Positions 42,314 through 51,790 of a DNA stretch of 64,000 nt are shown here, one piece after another. Made by a program: the position numbers and the translations under genes. Under the pieces are notes generated by a model. It made no database searches and was not told where the DNA came from. It saw only the letters and a list, made by a program, of their open reading frames with translations. Positions within the stretch are counted from its first letter, which is position 1. Every line of letters starts with the position of its first letter. This DNA is from an uncultured Anaeroplasma sp. (GTDB taxonomy: Bacteria; Bacillota_I; Bacilli_A; Acholeplasmatales; Anaeroplasmataceae). The DNA lies in the NCBI GenBank assembly GCA_945919465.1, contig CAMEJG010000004.1, positions 23,327-87,326 of the forward strand, read 5' to 3'.

Positions 42314-43852
42314 ATGAAGATGAAGAAAATTTTATTAGGATCTTCTGTATTATTAGGACTTGCTACTTTAGCATCATGTGGTTCAAATTCTAATAATGCT
42401 GAAAAGGTCACAATTTGGGTTTCTGAGGTTAAAGGTGTTGTTGATTTAACAAAACAACAAGTAGAAAAATTTAACCAAGAAAATCCTGATTTAGCAGTAG
42501 AGGCTGATATCCAAGGTATATCAGAATCAGATTCTGCAACAAAAATGGTTACAGACGTTGAAACAGGAGCAGATATTTTCTGTTTCGCACAAGACCAATT
42601 GAATAGACTAGTAGAGGCTGGTGCATTAAGCCAATTAGGTAAAGCAGCTTCTGAGTTTGTATCAACTAATAATAATAAATATTCAGTTGATGCAACTAAA
42701 GTAAATGGTCAAATTTATGCTTACCCTATTACTGCTGATAATGGTTATTTTATGATATATAATAAGTCTGTTATTAGCCAAGAAAATATTGGTAGCTTAG
42801 AGGCTATTGTAGCTGAATGTGAAGCTAAGGGTTATAACTTCTCAATGGAAAATGAAACTTCTGCTTGGTATTTAGCTTCTTGGTTCTTTGGCGCAGGATG
42901 CCATTCAACTTGGACTGCAAATACTGATGGTTCTTTCGCTTCAGTAGATGATGATTTTAATTCTGATAATGGTTTAATTGCTATGAAGGGTATGCAACAT
43001 TTAGTTAAATCTGCAAATTACGTATCTTCTTCTCAAGCATCAGATTTAGGTGCAGCAGTTCCTTCAGCAGTAGTAATTACTGGTACTTGGGGAGTAAGTA
43101 CAGCTAAGAGTATCTTAAAAGAAAATTTTGCTGCAGCACCATTACCTAAGTATACTGTTGATGGTAATTCTTATCAAATGAGTTCTTATTCTGGATTTAA
43201 ATTAATGGGTGTTAAGCCTTCTACAAATGCAGAAAGATCTGCAAAATTACATAAGCTTGCTCAATATTTGTCAAATGAAGCATGCCAACTTGAAAGATTC
43301 AATAATTTTGGTTGGGGTCCATCTAATATTGCTGCTGCAGGTACAGATGCTGTTAAGAATGATGATGCATTAAGCGCATTAGCTCTACAACAACAATATG
43401 CTGTAACTCAAGGTCAAATTCATGGTTCTTGGTGGGATTTAGCTAAGACTTTAGGTACAGTTGCTAAAAATTCTACAACAGATGATGAATTAAAGGCTGG
43501 TCTTAAAACTTATCAAGATGCTATCGATGCATTATTTTCTATGTCAGAAGAAGAATTAAAAGCATTTACTATAATTGGTGGTTTAAATAATACAAATTGG
43601 ACTACAGATTTTAAGATGACTGAAACTTCAACTGGTGTATGGATTTCTGATGATACATTTACAATTACTCAAGATGATATCGATAATGGCCGAAATGAAT
43701 ACAAAGTACGTCAAGGAAAGTCTTGGACTGTTAATTATGGTGCTAATGGTGTATTAAATGGTGATAACGCTAAAATAACTACTCCTGGTTCATATAAGAT
43801 TAAGTTAACAATTGCTGACTCTGGCGTTACTTTAGAAGCAATTGCTCAATAA
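42314..43852 (+). CDS. Sugar ABC transporter solute-binding lipoprotein with C-terminal starch-binding-like domain
   Basis: 512 aa from ATG 42314, 9 bases after AAGGAG; the track's earlier start has no site. The signal ends TLASC (Cys about residue 22). The body (about 30-415) is a family 1 solute-binding protein of the maltose/maltodextrin kind (VTIWVSEVKGVVDLTK, AYPITADNGYFMIYNK and ASWFFGAG). The last 90 residues are an extra beta domain (GLNNTNWTTDFKM, then GVWISDDTF and EYKVRQGKSWTVNYGANG) resembling SusE/SusF-type starch-binding modules. Extra binding at the membrane would help hold polymer near the transporter (inference). An attenuating hairpin separates it from the permease genes. 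Confidence 0.86.
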   Translation: MKMKKILLGSSVLLGLATLASCGSNSNNAEKVTIWVSEVKGVVDLTKQQVEKFNQENPDLAVEADIQGISESDSATKMVTDVETGADIFCFAQDQLNRLVEAGALSQLGKAASEFVSTNNNKYSVDATKVNGQIYAYPITADNGYFMIYNKSVISQENIGSLEAIVAECEAKGYNFSMENETSAWYLASWFFGAGCHSTWTANTDGSFASVDDDFNSDNGLIAMKGMQHLVKSANYVSSSQASDLGAAVPSAVVITGTWGVSTAKSILKENFAAAPLPKYTVDGNSYQMSSYSGFKLMGVKPSTNAERSAKLHKLAQYLSNEACQLERFNNFGWGPSNIAAAGTDAVKNDDALSALALQQQYAVTQGQIHGSWWDLAKTLGTVAKNSTTDDELKAGLKTYQDAIDALFSMSEEELKAFTIIGGLNNTNWTTDFKMTETSTGVWISDDTFTITQDDIDNGRNEYKVRQGKSWTVNYGANGVLNGDNAKITTPGSYKIKLTIADSGVTLEAIAQ

Positions 43853-43886
43853 TTTGATATTATAACTTAATTATATCTTACTTAAG

Positions 43887-43920
43887 GTAGGTTGTAGAGT
43901 AATCTACAGCCTACTTTTTT
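43887..43920 (+). terminator. Hairpin between binding-protein and permease genes (partial terminator)
   Basis: GTAGGTTGTAGA-GTAA-TCTACAGCCTAC pairs over 12 bases (one wobble), followed by six Ts, 21 bases before the permease ATG. Since the transporter genes need to be co-expressed, it most likely trims transcription so that more binding protein than permease is made. Confidence 0.85.
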
Positions 43921-43941
43921 CTAAAGAAAGGAGTAAATTCG

Positions 43942-45468
43942 ATGGATTATTTACATATATCGGATCTTGAATATCTAAAACTTGATAAATGGCATAAATT
44001 TATTTATAAGTTTATAATGTTTTTTATTGGCATTGGAAGATTTTTTAAGAGATTAGGAATAAAAATATGGAAAGGCTGTAAATCAATTGTTTTTAAAATA
44101 ATTGATGAGGCTAAATACATATTTAATACATTCAAAAATGGCTCATGGAAGACAAGAGTATCTTATTTTGTTTTTGGTTTTGCTAATTTTGCAAGAGGTC
44201 AATGGGTTAAAGGCTTATTATTTTCATTGTTTGAAGTAGTTTTTATATTCTATATGATTTTTGCTGGTGGACATTGGATTTCTAAATGGGCTTCATTAGG
44301 TACAGAAGTACCAGGAAAAGTATATGATGAGGTTCTTGATCAATGGGTATTTGTTCAAGGTGATGATTCATTTAAATGTTTATTATATGGTTTATTAACT
44401 ATATTATTTATAATTGCTGTAATTGCTACTTGGATTATGAATATTCATCAAGCAGGTATAATGGATGAAATTGAAAGAGAAGGAAAAAAGGTTAAAAGTA
44501 ATAAGGAAGATTTAAGATCTATGGTTGATGATCAATTCCATAAGACATTACTTGCTTTACCTGTATTAGGAATATTCTTTTTTACAGTAATGCCAATTAT
44601 ATTTATGATATTAGTAGCGTTTACTAATTATGACTCAAAACATGATGGATATAATAATCTATTTACATGGGTTGGATTTGATAATTTTAATACATTATTT
44701 AATTTTACTAATGGAAGTTCAAACTTTGCTGTAACATTTGGTGAGGTTTTATCTTGGACTTTAATTTGGGCATTCTTTGCGACATTTACCAATTATTTCT
44801 TGGGAATGATGGTAGCAATGATGATAAATAAAAAAGGAATAAAATTTAAAAAGCTATGGAGAGGTATTTTAGTATTAACTATAGCTGTTCCTCAATTTAT
44901 TTCATTACTTTATGTTTCAAAAATGTTCTCATTAAACGGTCTAGTTAATGGAATTATTGTTGGTTGTGGTGGTCAAGCAGTTGACTTTTGGGGTACTACA
45001 TGGCTTGCTAGAATTATGGTAATACTTATTAATATTTGGATTGGTATTCCATATTTAATGCTTGTAAGTACTGGTGTCTTAATGAATATACCTCAAGATT
45101 TATATGAATCTGCAAGAATTGATGGTGCAAATGCGTTCCAACAATATACAAAGATTACCCTACCTTATATGTTGTTTGTTACTGGTCCTTATTTATTAAC
45201 ACAATTTACTGGTAACTTAAATAACTTTAATGTTATCTTCCTATTGACAGGTGGTAAACCAGATAAGGTTAATGGTCTTGTTAGTGGTACTGCTACAGGT
45301 GACACAGACTTATTAATTACTTGGTTATATAGAATGGTTACAGGTGCTGAGCCTAGTTATTATGTAGCATCAATTATTGGTATTATGATTTTCTTAGTAG
45401 TTTCTATCTTATCATTGATTGTATATAATGCAATGCCATCAAATAAGAATGAGGAGGACTTCCAATAA
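43942..45468 (+). CDS. MalF-like sugar ABC transporter permease
   Basis: 508 aa, with about eight membrane helices. The ABC-binding EAA loop reads ESARIDGANAFQQYTKITLPY near residue 395. The N-terminal 200 residues are an extension with two extra helices (FGFANFARGQWVKGLLFSLF) and a basic amphipathic start, as seen in MalF-type rather than short permeases. AGAAAGGAG precedes the ATG. The second permease starts at the last base of its stop codon (TAATG), so their translation is coupled. Confidence 0.9.
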   Translation: MDYLHISDLEYLKLDKWHKFIYKFIMFFIGIGRFFKRLGIKIWKGCKSIVFKIIDEAKYIFNTFKNGSWKTRVSYFVFGFANFARGQWVKGLLFSLFEVVFIFYMIFAGGHWISKWASLGTEVPGKVYDEVLDQWVFVQGDDSFKCLLYGLLTILFIIAVIATWIMNIHQAGIMDEIEREGKKVKSNKEDLRSMVDDQFHKTLLALPVLGIFFFTVMPIIFMILVAFTNYDSKHDGYNNLFTWVGFDNFNTLFNFTNGSSNFAVTFGEVLSWTLIWAFFATFTNYFLGMMVAMMINKKGIKFKKLWRGILVLTIAVPQFISLLYVSKMFSLNGLVNGIIVGCGGQAVDFWGTTWLARIMVILINIWIGIPYLMLVSTGVLMNIPQDLYESARIDGANAFQQYTKITLPYMLFVTGPYLLTQFTGNLNNFNVIFLLTGGKPDKVNGLVSGTATGDTDLLITWLYRMVTGAEPSYYVASIIGIMIFLVVSILSLIVYNAMPSNKNEEDFQ

Positions 45469-46406
45469 TGACAATGTCTGAAAATAAAAAATTAAGAAAA
45501 CTTGTTAATGAAGCAAAAATGAATAAAAATGGAAATACTCCAAAAGAAAAACACCATTTGGGTCAAAAAACATCAAGAAGAATATCAAACACTATCATTT
45601 ATATACTTTTAATTTTAATGTCAGTTATTTGGCTTGTTCCATTTATATGCATTTTTCTAGAGTCTTTTAGAGTTGAAGCTACATATCAAGTAGGATATGT
45701 AATTCCAAAACAATGGGGCTTTGATAATTATATTAATTTATTTACAAAAACTAATTTTCCAAAGTGGTTATTAAATACATTTATTATTGCATTATTTGTA
45801 GCAATATTCCAAACATTATTTGTTCTTGCAATGAGCTATGGCCTTTCAAGATTAAGATTTAAGGGTCGTAAGTTTTTAATGAATTTTATGCTAGTATTAG
45901 GAATGTTCCCTGGCTTCTTAACATTGATTCTTCTTTATAAGCTTTTAGCCAGCTGGAATATGACTGGTACTAATTCATTATTTGGTTTAATTTTAGTTTA
46001 TGTTGCAAGTAGTGGTATGGGATATTATGTATCAAAAGGGTTCTTTGATACAGTACCAAAGTCACTTGATGAAGCTGCTAGAGTTGATGGTGCATCAAGA
46101 TTACAAATTTTCTACAAAGTAATTATGCCACTTTCTAAACCAATTGTTATTTATACAATTTTAACAGCTTTTATGGCTCCATGGGGAGATTTCGTATTAG
46201 CATCATATATTGCTCATGCTGATACAAATGGTATGAACGTTGCTGTTGGTTTACAAAATTTAATTTCAACACCATCTAGCTTAGCATCTAATTATACAAT
46301 GTTCTGTGCTGGTGGTATTATTGTTGCATTGCCAGTTACTATCCTATTCATGTGTCTACAAAAGTACTATGTTGAAGGTGTAACAGGTGGAGCAGTAAAA
46401 GGATAG
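45468..46406 (+). CDS. MalG-like sugar ABC transporter permease
   Basis: 312 aa, six membrane helices (first at about residue 45). The EAA loop is EAARVDGASRLQIFYKVIMP. The N-terminal 35 residues are polar and basic. It starts in the TAATG overlap with the MalF-like gene, 9 bases after GGAGG. It should pair with that permease as the translocation channel, with the ATPase gene 9 bases downstream. Confidence 0.92.
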   Translation: MTMSENKKLRKLVNEAKMNKNGNTPKEKHHLGQKTSRRISNTIIYILLILMSVIWLVPFICIFLESFRVEATYQVGYVIPKQWGFDNYINLFTKTNFPKWLLNTFIIALFVAIFQTLFVLAMSYGLSRLRFKGRKFLMNFMLVLGMFPGFLTLILLYKLLASWNMTGTNSLFGLILVYVASSGMGYYVSKGFFDTVPKSLDEAARVDGASRLQIFYKVIMPLSKPIVIYTILTAFMAPWGDFVLASYIAHADTNGMNVAVGLQNLISTPSSLASNYTMFCAGGIIVALPVTILFMCLQKYYVEGVTGGAVKG

Positions 46407-46415
46407 GAGAATATT

Positions 46416-47555
46416 ATGGCTAATGTAAAATTAACAAATGTAAAAAAAGTTTATGACGGTGGTGTTGTTGCCGTTAATGATTTTAATCTAGAAATTCAAG
46501 ATAAAGAATTTATTGTTTTTGTTGGTCCTTCTGGATGTGGAAAATCTACTACATTAAGAATGGTTGCTGGACTAGAGGATATCAGTGGCGGTACAGTTGA
46601 AATAGATGGTGAGGTTGTAAATGATTTACAACCAAAAGATCGTAATGTAGCAATGGTCTTCCAAAATTATGCATTATATCCTCATTTAACAGTATTTGAA
46701 AACATGGCTTTTGCCTTAAGATTAAAAAGACCAAAAATTTCTAATGATGAGATATATAATCGTGTAACTGAAGCAGCAGAAGTATTAGGTATTACAGACT
46801 TACTTCTTCGTAAGCCTAGAGCTTTATCAGGTGGACAAAGACAAAGAGTTGCGATTGGTCGTGCTATGGTTCGTGATTCTAAAGTGTTCCTTATGGATGA
46901 ACCATTATCAAATCTAGATGCAAAATTACGTAATCAAATGCGTGCTGAGATAATTTTATTACGTAAAAAAATTGATACTACTTTTATTTATGTTACTCAT
47001 GATCAAACCGAGGCTATGACATTGGGTGATAGAATCGTTATCATGAAGGGGGGCTATATTCAACAGGTTGGTACTCCTACAGAAGTATTTGAAATGCCTA
47101 AAAACTTATTCGTTGCTGAATTTATAGGTGCTCCAAAAATGAATATTTTTAAAACAAAATTAATATATGAAAATGGTAAGTATTATGTAACACCATTAGG
47201 ATCAAAGATAGAAGTTGATGGTGAAAAAGCACAAATGCTTGCAAGTAAAAATATTCAATCTAGAGATATTTTGCTAGGAGTTCGTCCAGAACATATAGTT
47301 TTATCTTTAGAGACTGGTGAAAACTCAATTCCAGTTACACTTCAAGTAAATGAAATGATGGGTTCTGAATTTCATCTTCACGTAATTCCTAATGAGGGAG
47401 AGAAGATTATTGTTCGTGTTCCTACATTAAATTTAACAAATGAAGTAAAACAAAGTCTTGTTATTGGAAAAGAATTAAATATTACATTTAGTGGAAATGT
47501 AATGCATTTCTTTGATCCAGAAACTACAAATAATCTATTAGTAGATACAGATTAA
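46416..47555 (+). CDS. MalK/MsmK-type sugar ABC transporter ATPase
   Basis: 379 aa. Walker A GPSGCGKST, Q-loop VFQNYALYPHLTV, signature LSGGQRQRVAIGRA, Walker B VFLMDEPLSNLD and H-loop THDQ are intact. The C-terminal TOBE/OB regulatory domain (about 240-375) with LGVRPEHI is typical of the UgpC/MalK group, which can serve several transporters. It drives the MalF/MalG-like pair. The hairpin at 47595 ends this part of the operon, yet pullulanase follows closely. Confidence 0.94.
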   Translation: MANVKLTNVKKVYDGGVVAVNDFNLEIQDKEFIVFVGPSGCGKSTTLRMVAGLEDISGGTVEIDGEVVNDLQPKDRNVAMVFQNYALYPHLTVFENMAFALRLKRPKISNDEIYNRVTEAAEVLGITDLLLRKPRALSGGQRQRVAIGRAMVRDSKVFLMDEPLSNLDAKLRNQMRAEIILLRKKIDTTFIYVTHDQTEAMTLGDRIVIMKGGYIQQVGTPTEVFEMPKNLFVAEFIGAPKMNIFKTKLIYENGKYYVTPLGSKIEVDGEKAQMLASKNIQSRDILLGVRPEHIVLSLETGENSIPVTLQVNEMMGSEFHLHVIPNEGEKIIVRVPTLNLTNEVKQSLVIGKELNITFSGNVMHFFDPETTNNLLVDTD

Positions 47556-47594
47556 TCATACTAAAAGTTCTTTTGATATTTTATTCAAAAAATA

Positions 47595-47628
47595 GGATAA
47601 GGCGCCTTTGGGTTTCTTATCCTTTTTT
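47595..47628 (+). terminator. Terminator after the transporter ATPase gene
   Basis: GGATAAG and CTTATCC form a 7-bp stem around a 14-base loop, followed by six Ts. It lies 18 bases before the pullulanase start; read-through or an unseen promoter must serve the downstream genes. Confidence 0.8.
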
Positions 47629-47645
47629 AAAAGATGGAGGATTTT

Positions 47646-50276
47646 ATGAAAAAGATTTTTGCAAGTTTATTGTTTTTAATTAGTTTTCTTTCATTATCCG
47701 CATGTAATAATGATAATAATGTCAACGGTAATTATAATGAACCAATTGGATTTAGTTTTCATTATTATAGATCAGATTTAAATTATGATGATTATAATAT
47801 GTGGATATGGGAGAATAATCAAAATGGAGCAGACTATTCATTTGATGGAGTGGATGATTATGGAGCTTATATGTATTTTGTTTGGAGTGATTGGACTAGT
47901 GATGTCAAAACAAACGGAATTAATTTTATTGTAAAAGAGGCAAAACCATGGAGTGAAGGTCCTATAAAGGATGTTGAAGCTGATAGAAGTGTTTTATTTA
48001 CTAATATGTCATTTTCTTCAATTGATGGTTATTATCATATATATTTAAAAAGTGGAGATCCTACAATCTATGGAGAAAAGCTTGAAATTGGCGATGAAAT
48101 TGTTACAAAAGAATTTTATTCTGATTATCAAACAAAAGAAATAAGATTAAAAATTGAAACCAATAAGGAATATTCGGATTTAGAATTAAAAAAAGATGGA
48201 GAAACATTGTTTACAATAGAATCTTTAGATTCTTCAAAAATAATATCACAGGATGAAACATTATTTATATATAATTTTATAAATGATTTACCTGATTTCT
48301 CATCTAGTTATATAATCAATGTCACTTTCAAAGAATCAGGTAAAACTATTTCTTCGAAAGTAGATTTATCAAAATTATATACTAGTAAAGCTTTTGATGA
48401 AAAATATACATATGATAAAGAGCTTGGAGCTATTTATGATAAGCAAGGAACAACTTTTAAGGTTTGGTCACCTGTTTCATCAAAAATTGAACTTAGAATA
48501 TATGAATCGGGAACTCCTAAGTCATTAAGTTCTAATGGAAGCGACGAATATAAATCCTATGAAATGATTAAAGAAGACAAAGGAGTTTTTTCTTGCCGTG
48601 TTACTGGAGATTTAAATGGGAAGTATTATACTTATGTAGTTACAAATTCATTATATAAAAATCAAGAAATTGTAGACCCTTATGCAAAATCTTCAGGTAT
48701 AAATGGTTTAAGGGGTATGATATTAGATTTAAATGAAACAAATCCAGAAAATTGGGATGATATAGAGGTACATAATTATAATTCTCAAAGTTTGACAGTA
48801 TATGAATGTCATATTGCAGATCTAACTAGCTCAACAACATGGAATGGTACTCCTTCAAATGCTAAAACCTATAATGGCTTTTATGAAGAAAACACTACAT
48901 ATACTGAAAACAATATTACAGTAAAAACTGGATTTGATCATATTAAGGAGCTAGGTGTAAATGCTGTCCAATTATTACCTATTTTTGATCAAGCAAATGA
49001 TGAAAGAGAAGAATATAAAAGCTTTAATTGGGGCTATAATCCCTTAAATTATAATGTTTTAGAAGGTAGCTATTCATCAAATCCATATGATGGAAGTGTT
49101 CGTGTTAAGGAATTTAAAAACTTAGTAATGGCATATAATAAGGCTGGAATAAATATAATTATGGATGTTGTATATAATCACGTTAATAATCATAATAAAT
49201 CAAATTTTGATGTTTTAATGCCAAAATATTATTTCAGATATTCAAATGGTAATATTTCTAATGGTTCAGGATGTGGTAATGAAACTGCATCAGAAATGCC
49301 TATGTTTAGAAAATTTATGATTGATTCTACAGAATTTTTAGCAAGAGAATACAAGTTATCTGGATTTAGATTTGATTTAATGGGATTACATGATTATAAT
49401 ACAATGAATTTATTAACTGAAAATCTTCATAAAAATGTAAATGAAGCAATTACAGTTTATGGAGAACCATGGACTGGTGGTACTACACCGCTTCAATCTA
49501 ATCATCAAGCAATTCAAACAAATATAAATAAATTTGAAGGATTTGGTTGTTTTAATGATAAAATGCGTGATGCATTAATTAAAGGTGGTTTAAGTGCTAA
49601 AACTGAAAAAGGATGGGTCACAGATACCTTAAATGGTACTAATGTTATTTCTATAATTCAAGGTTTACTAGGAAATCAAAGTAGTATTTCGAATGAACCA
49701 TATAAAACAGTGAACTATGTAACTTGTCATGATAATTATACATTATATGATAGAATAAAAGCTTGTGGAATTACAGATGAGGATTCAATTAAAAAAATGG
49801 CTGTTTTAGCAAATTCAGTAGTTTTCACCTCTCAAGGTATTACCTTTATGTTATCTGGTGAAGAATTCTTAAGAACAAAGGGTGGTAATTCTAATTCTTA
49901 TAATTCAAGCTATAAGGTTAATGAACTTGATTATTCTTTAAAAATAAAGAATTTTGATGTATTTCAAAATTATCAAAAGCTAATAGAATTAAAACATAAT
50001 TCTAATTTATTTGCGAAAACAAAAGAAGAATGTAAATTAATTGAAATACATACAAATTCAAATAAAACATTGATATATTTCGACTTGGTAGATACAGTTA
50101 ATAATTTACAATATCGCATCGCTATTAAAAATGGTACAAAATCAAATGAAAATATAGTTGATTTTGATGGTTATACCTTATATCTAGATACCTTAAATAG
50201 AGCTGATCTAGAATTGGATAGTCAAACAATTTTAGAGGATTTTGAAACAATTATTGCATATAAATCAATCAAATAA
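47646..50276 (+). CDS. Type I pullulanase lipoprotein, GH13 with CBM41-like and CBM48 domains
   Basis: 876 aa from ATG 47646 (after GATGGAGG). The signal ends LSAC. Residues about 30-135 (GFSFHYYRSDLNYDDYNMWI and DYGAYMYFVWSD) are a CBM41-like alpha-glucan-binding domain; about 265-350 (TTFKVWSPVSSKIELRIYES) is CBM48. The catalytic part has the pullulanase motif FNWGYNPLNYNV, nucleophile Asp in GFRFDLMG, acid/base Glu in VYGEPW and the third Asp in VTCHDNYTLYD. It debranches alpha-1,6 bonds in starch, glycogen or pullulan outside the cell, complementing the GH13 amylase upstream. Confidence 0.93.
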   Translation: MKKIFASLLFLISFLSLSACNNDNNVNGNYNEPIGFSFHYYRSDLNYDDYNMWIWENNQNGADYSFDGVDDYGAYMYFVWSDWTSDVKTNGINFIVKEAKPWSEGPIKDVEADRSVLFTNMSFSSIDGYYHIYLKSGDPTIYGEKLEIGDEIVTKEFYSDYQTKEIRLKIETNKEYSDLELKKDGETLFTIESLDSSKIISQDETLFIYNFINDLPDFSSSYIINVTFKESGKTISSKVDLSKLYTSKAFDEKYTYDKELGAIYDKQGTTFKVWSPVSSKIELRIYESGTPKSLSSNGSDEYKSYEMIKEDKGVFSCRVTGDLNGKYYTYVVTNSLYKNQEIVDPYAKSSGINGLRGMILDLNETNPENWDDIEVHNYNSQSLTVYECHIADLTSSTTWNGTPSNAKTYNGFYEENTTYTENNITVKTGFDHIKELGVNAVQLLPIFDQANDEREEYKSFNWGYNPLNYNVLEGSYSSNPYDGSVRVKEFKNLVMAYNKAGINIIMDVVYNHVNNHNKSNFDVLMPKYYFRYSNGNISNGSGCGNETASEMPMFRKFMIDSTEFLAREYKLSGFRFDLMGLHDYNTMNLLTENLHKNVNEAITVYGEPWTGGTTPLQSNHQAIQTNINKFEGFGCFNDKMRDALIKGGLSAKTEKGWVTDTLNGTNVISIIQGLLGNQSSISNEPYKTVNYVTCHDNYTLYDRIKACGITDEDSIKKMAVLANSVVFTSQGITFMLSGEEFLRTKGGNSNSYNSSYKVNELDYSLKIKNFDVFQNYQKLIELKHNSNLFAKTKEECKLIEIHTNSNKTLIYFDLVDTVNNLQYRIAIKNGTKSNENIVDFDGYTLYLDTLNRADLELDSQTILEDFETIIAYKSIK

Positions 50277-50290
50277 ATGGAGAAAATTAT

Positions 50291-51781
50291 ATGAGTCTTA
50301 ATCTTTTAGCAAAAAAATTGGCCTATTATGCTTATAAGCATTTAGGTATTGATGAGCTAGATATGATATATTTAGAAAATATATTACTAGGTGAGTTTGG
50401 AATATCTACACCCTCAAAAGAGGAATTTAATAAAGAAGAAATAGATAATATGCTTGTTCCTGATAAATTAATAGAGGAATTAAATTCATTAACTAATTAT
50501 GAAAATAAAACTATTTTCTCAACAAAAATAATGGGTTTACTAACTCCAAGGCCTTCCTCTATTAATAATAAATTTTGGGAATTAAGAAAAAAGGGATTAA
50601 ATAAAGAATCCTTAGATTATCTTTATAATTTATCAATAAAAAATAATTATATTCAAAAAACTGCAATTGATAGAAATATTAAATGGAAATATGAGATTGA
50701 TGAATCATTTATTGAAATTACAATTAATCTATCTAAACCAGAAAAGAATAATAAGGATATAGCTAAAGCTTTACTACAACCTCAAACTGAAAAATATCCA
50801 AAATGTTTATTATGTAAAGAAAATTTAGGATTTTATGGTACTAATAACCATCCTTCAAGACAAAATATTCGTATTATACCATTAAAGCTTAATAATGAAG
50901 CATTCTTTATGCAATATTCCCCTTACTCATATTATCCTCATCATGTAATAATAATTAATGATTTACATACTCCTATGAGTATATGTAGAGAAACTTTTAT
51001 TAGACATGCTGATTTCGTTGATACTATTCCTGAATATTTTATTGGTTCAAATGCGGATTTGCCTATTGTGGGTGGTTCAATATTATCTCATGAGCATTAT
51101 CAAGGTGGAGGCTATTTAATGCCTTTAATGTATTCAAAGGATAGATTTATTATTGAAACTTCAAATCCTGAATTAAAACTAAGCTATCTAGACTGGTTTA
51201 ATTCTTGTATTTGTATTAAGACAAAAAATAAAGAATTATTAATTGATTCTTTAGATAAACTAAGAATCAAATGGTCAAGCTATGATGATTTAGAATGTGA
51301 TATTATATCTCATACTAATAATATTAGACATAATACAATTACTCCAATATTACGAAAAGTAAATGATGAATATATAGCATATGTTATTCTTAGAAATAAT
51401 CGTACAAATGAAAAATATCCTGATGGTATTTTTCATGCTCATCCTGAATATCATAACATTAAAAGTGAGGGAATCGGTCTAATAGAGGCAATGGGATTAT
51501 TCATTCTTCCAGGAAGATTAGATAGACAATGTAAGGAAATGGAAAGAATATTATCTCAAAAAATAGATTTAACTAGCTATTTTGATGAAAATCCTGATAT
51601 GCTAATTCATAAAAATATGATAGAATATTTAATGAAACAAAATTCTACTAATTATCAAATAATGATTAAAGAATATATCAATGAGGTATGTATGCATATT
51701 TTAGAAAATACTGCTGTATTTAAAAATACTGAAATTGGTAATAATCATGCTAAAAAATTTATAGAATCTATTAATTTATAG
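50291..51781 (+). CDS. galT: UDP-glucose--hexose-1-phosphate uridylyltransferase (class II GalT)
   Basis: 496 aa, the long Gram-positive form of GalT. The active site SHEHYQGG holds the nucleophilic His; NHPSRQNIRI and PHHVIIINDLHTPM are other family blocks. It exchanges UMP between UDP-glucose and galactose 1-phosphate in the Leloir pathway. The gene follows the pullulanase by 14 bases, and galK follows it by 9 bases. galE, which regenerates UDP-glucose, is not in the window. Confidence 0.93.
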   Translation: MSLNLLAKKLAYYAYKHLGIDELDMIYLENILLGEFGISTPSKEEFNKEEIDNMLVPDKLIEELNSLTNYENKTIFSTKIMGLLTPRPSSINNKFWELRKKGLNKESLDYLYNLSIKNNYIQKTAIDRNIKWKYEIDESFIEITINLSKPEKNNKDIAKALLQPQTEKYPKCLLCKENLGFYGTNNHPSRQNIRIIPLKLNNEAFFMQYSPYSYYPHHVIIINDLHTPMSICRETFIRHADFVDTIPEYFIGSNADLPIVGGSILSHEHYQGGGYLMPLMYSKDRFIIETSNPELKLSYLDWFNSCICIKTKNKELLIDSLDKLRIKWSSYDDLECDIISHTNNIRHNTITPILRKVNDEYIAYVILRNNRTNEKYPDGIFHAHPEYHNIKSEGIGLIEAMGLFILPGRLDRQCKEMERILSQKIDLTSYFDENPDMLIHKNMIEYLMKQNSTNYQIMIKEYINEVCMHILENTAVFKNTEIGNNHAKKFIESINL

Positions 51782-51790
51782 GGGTAATAT

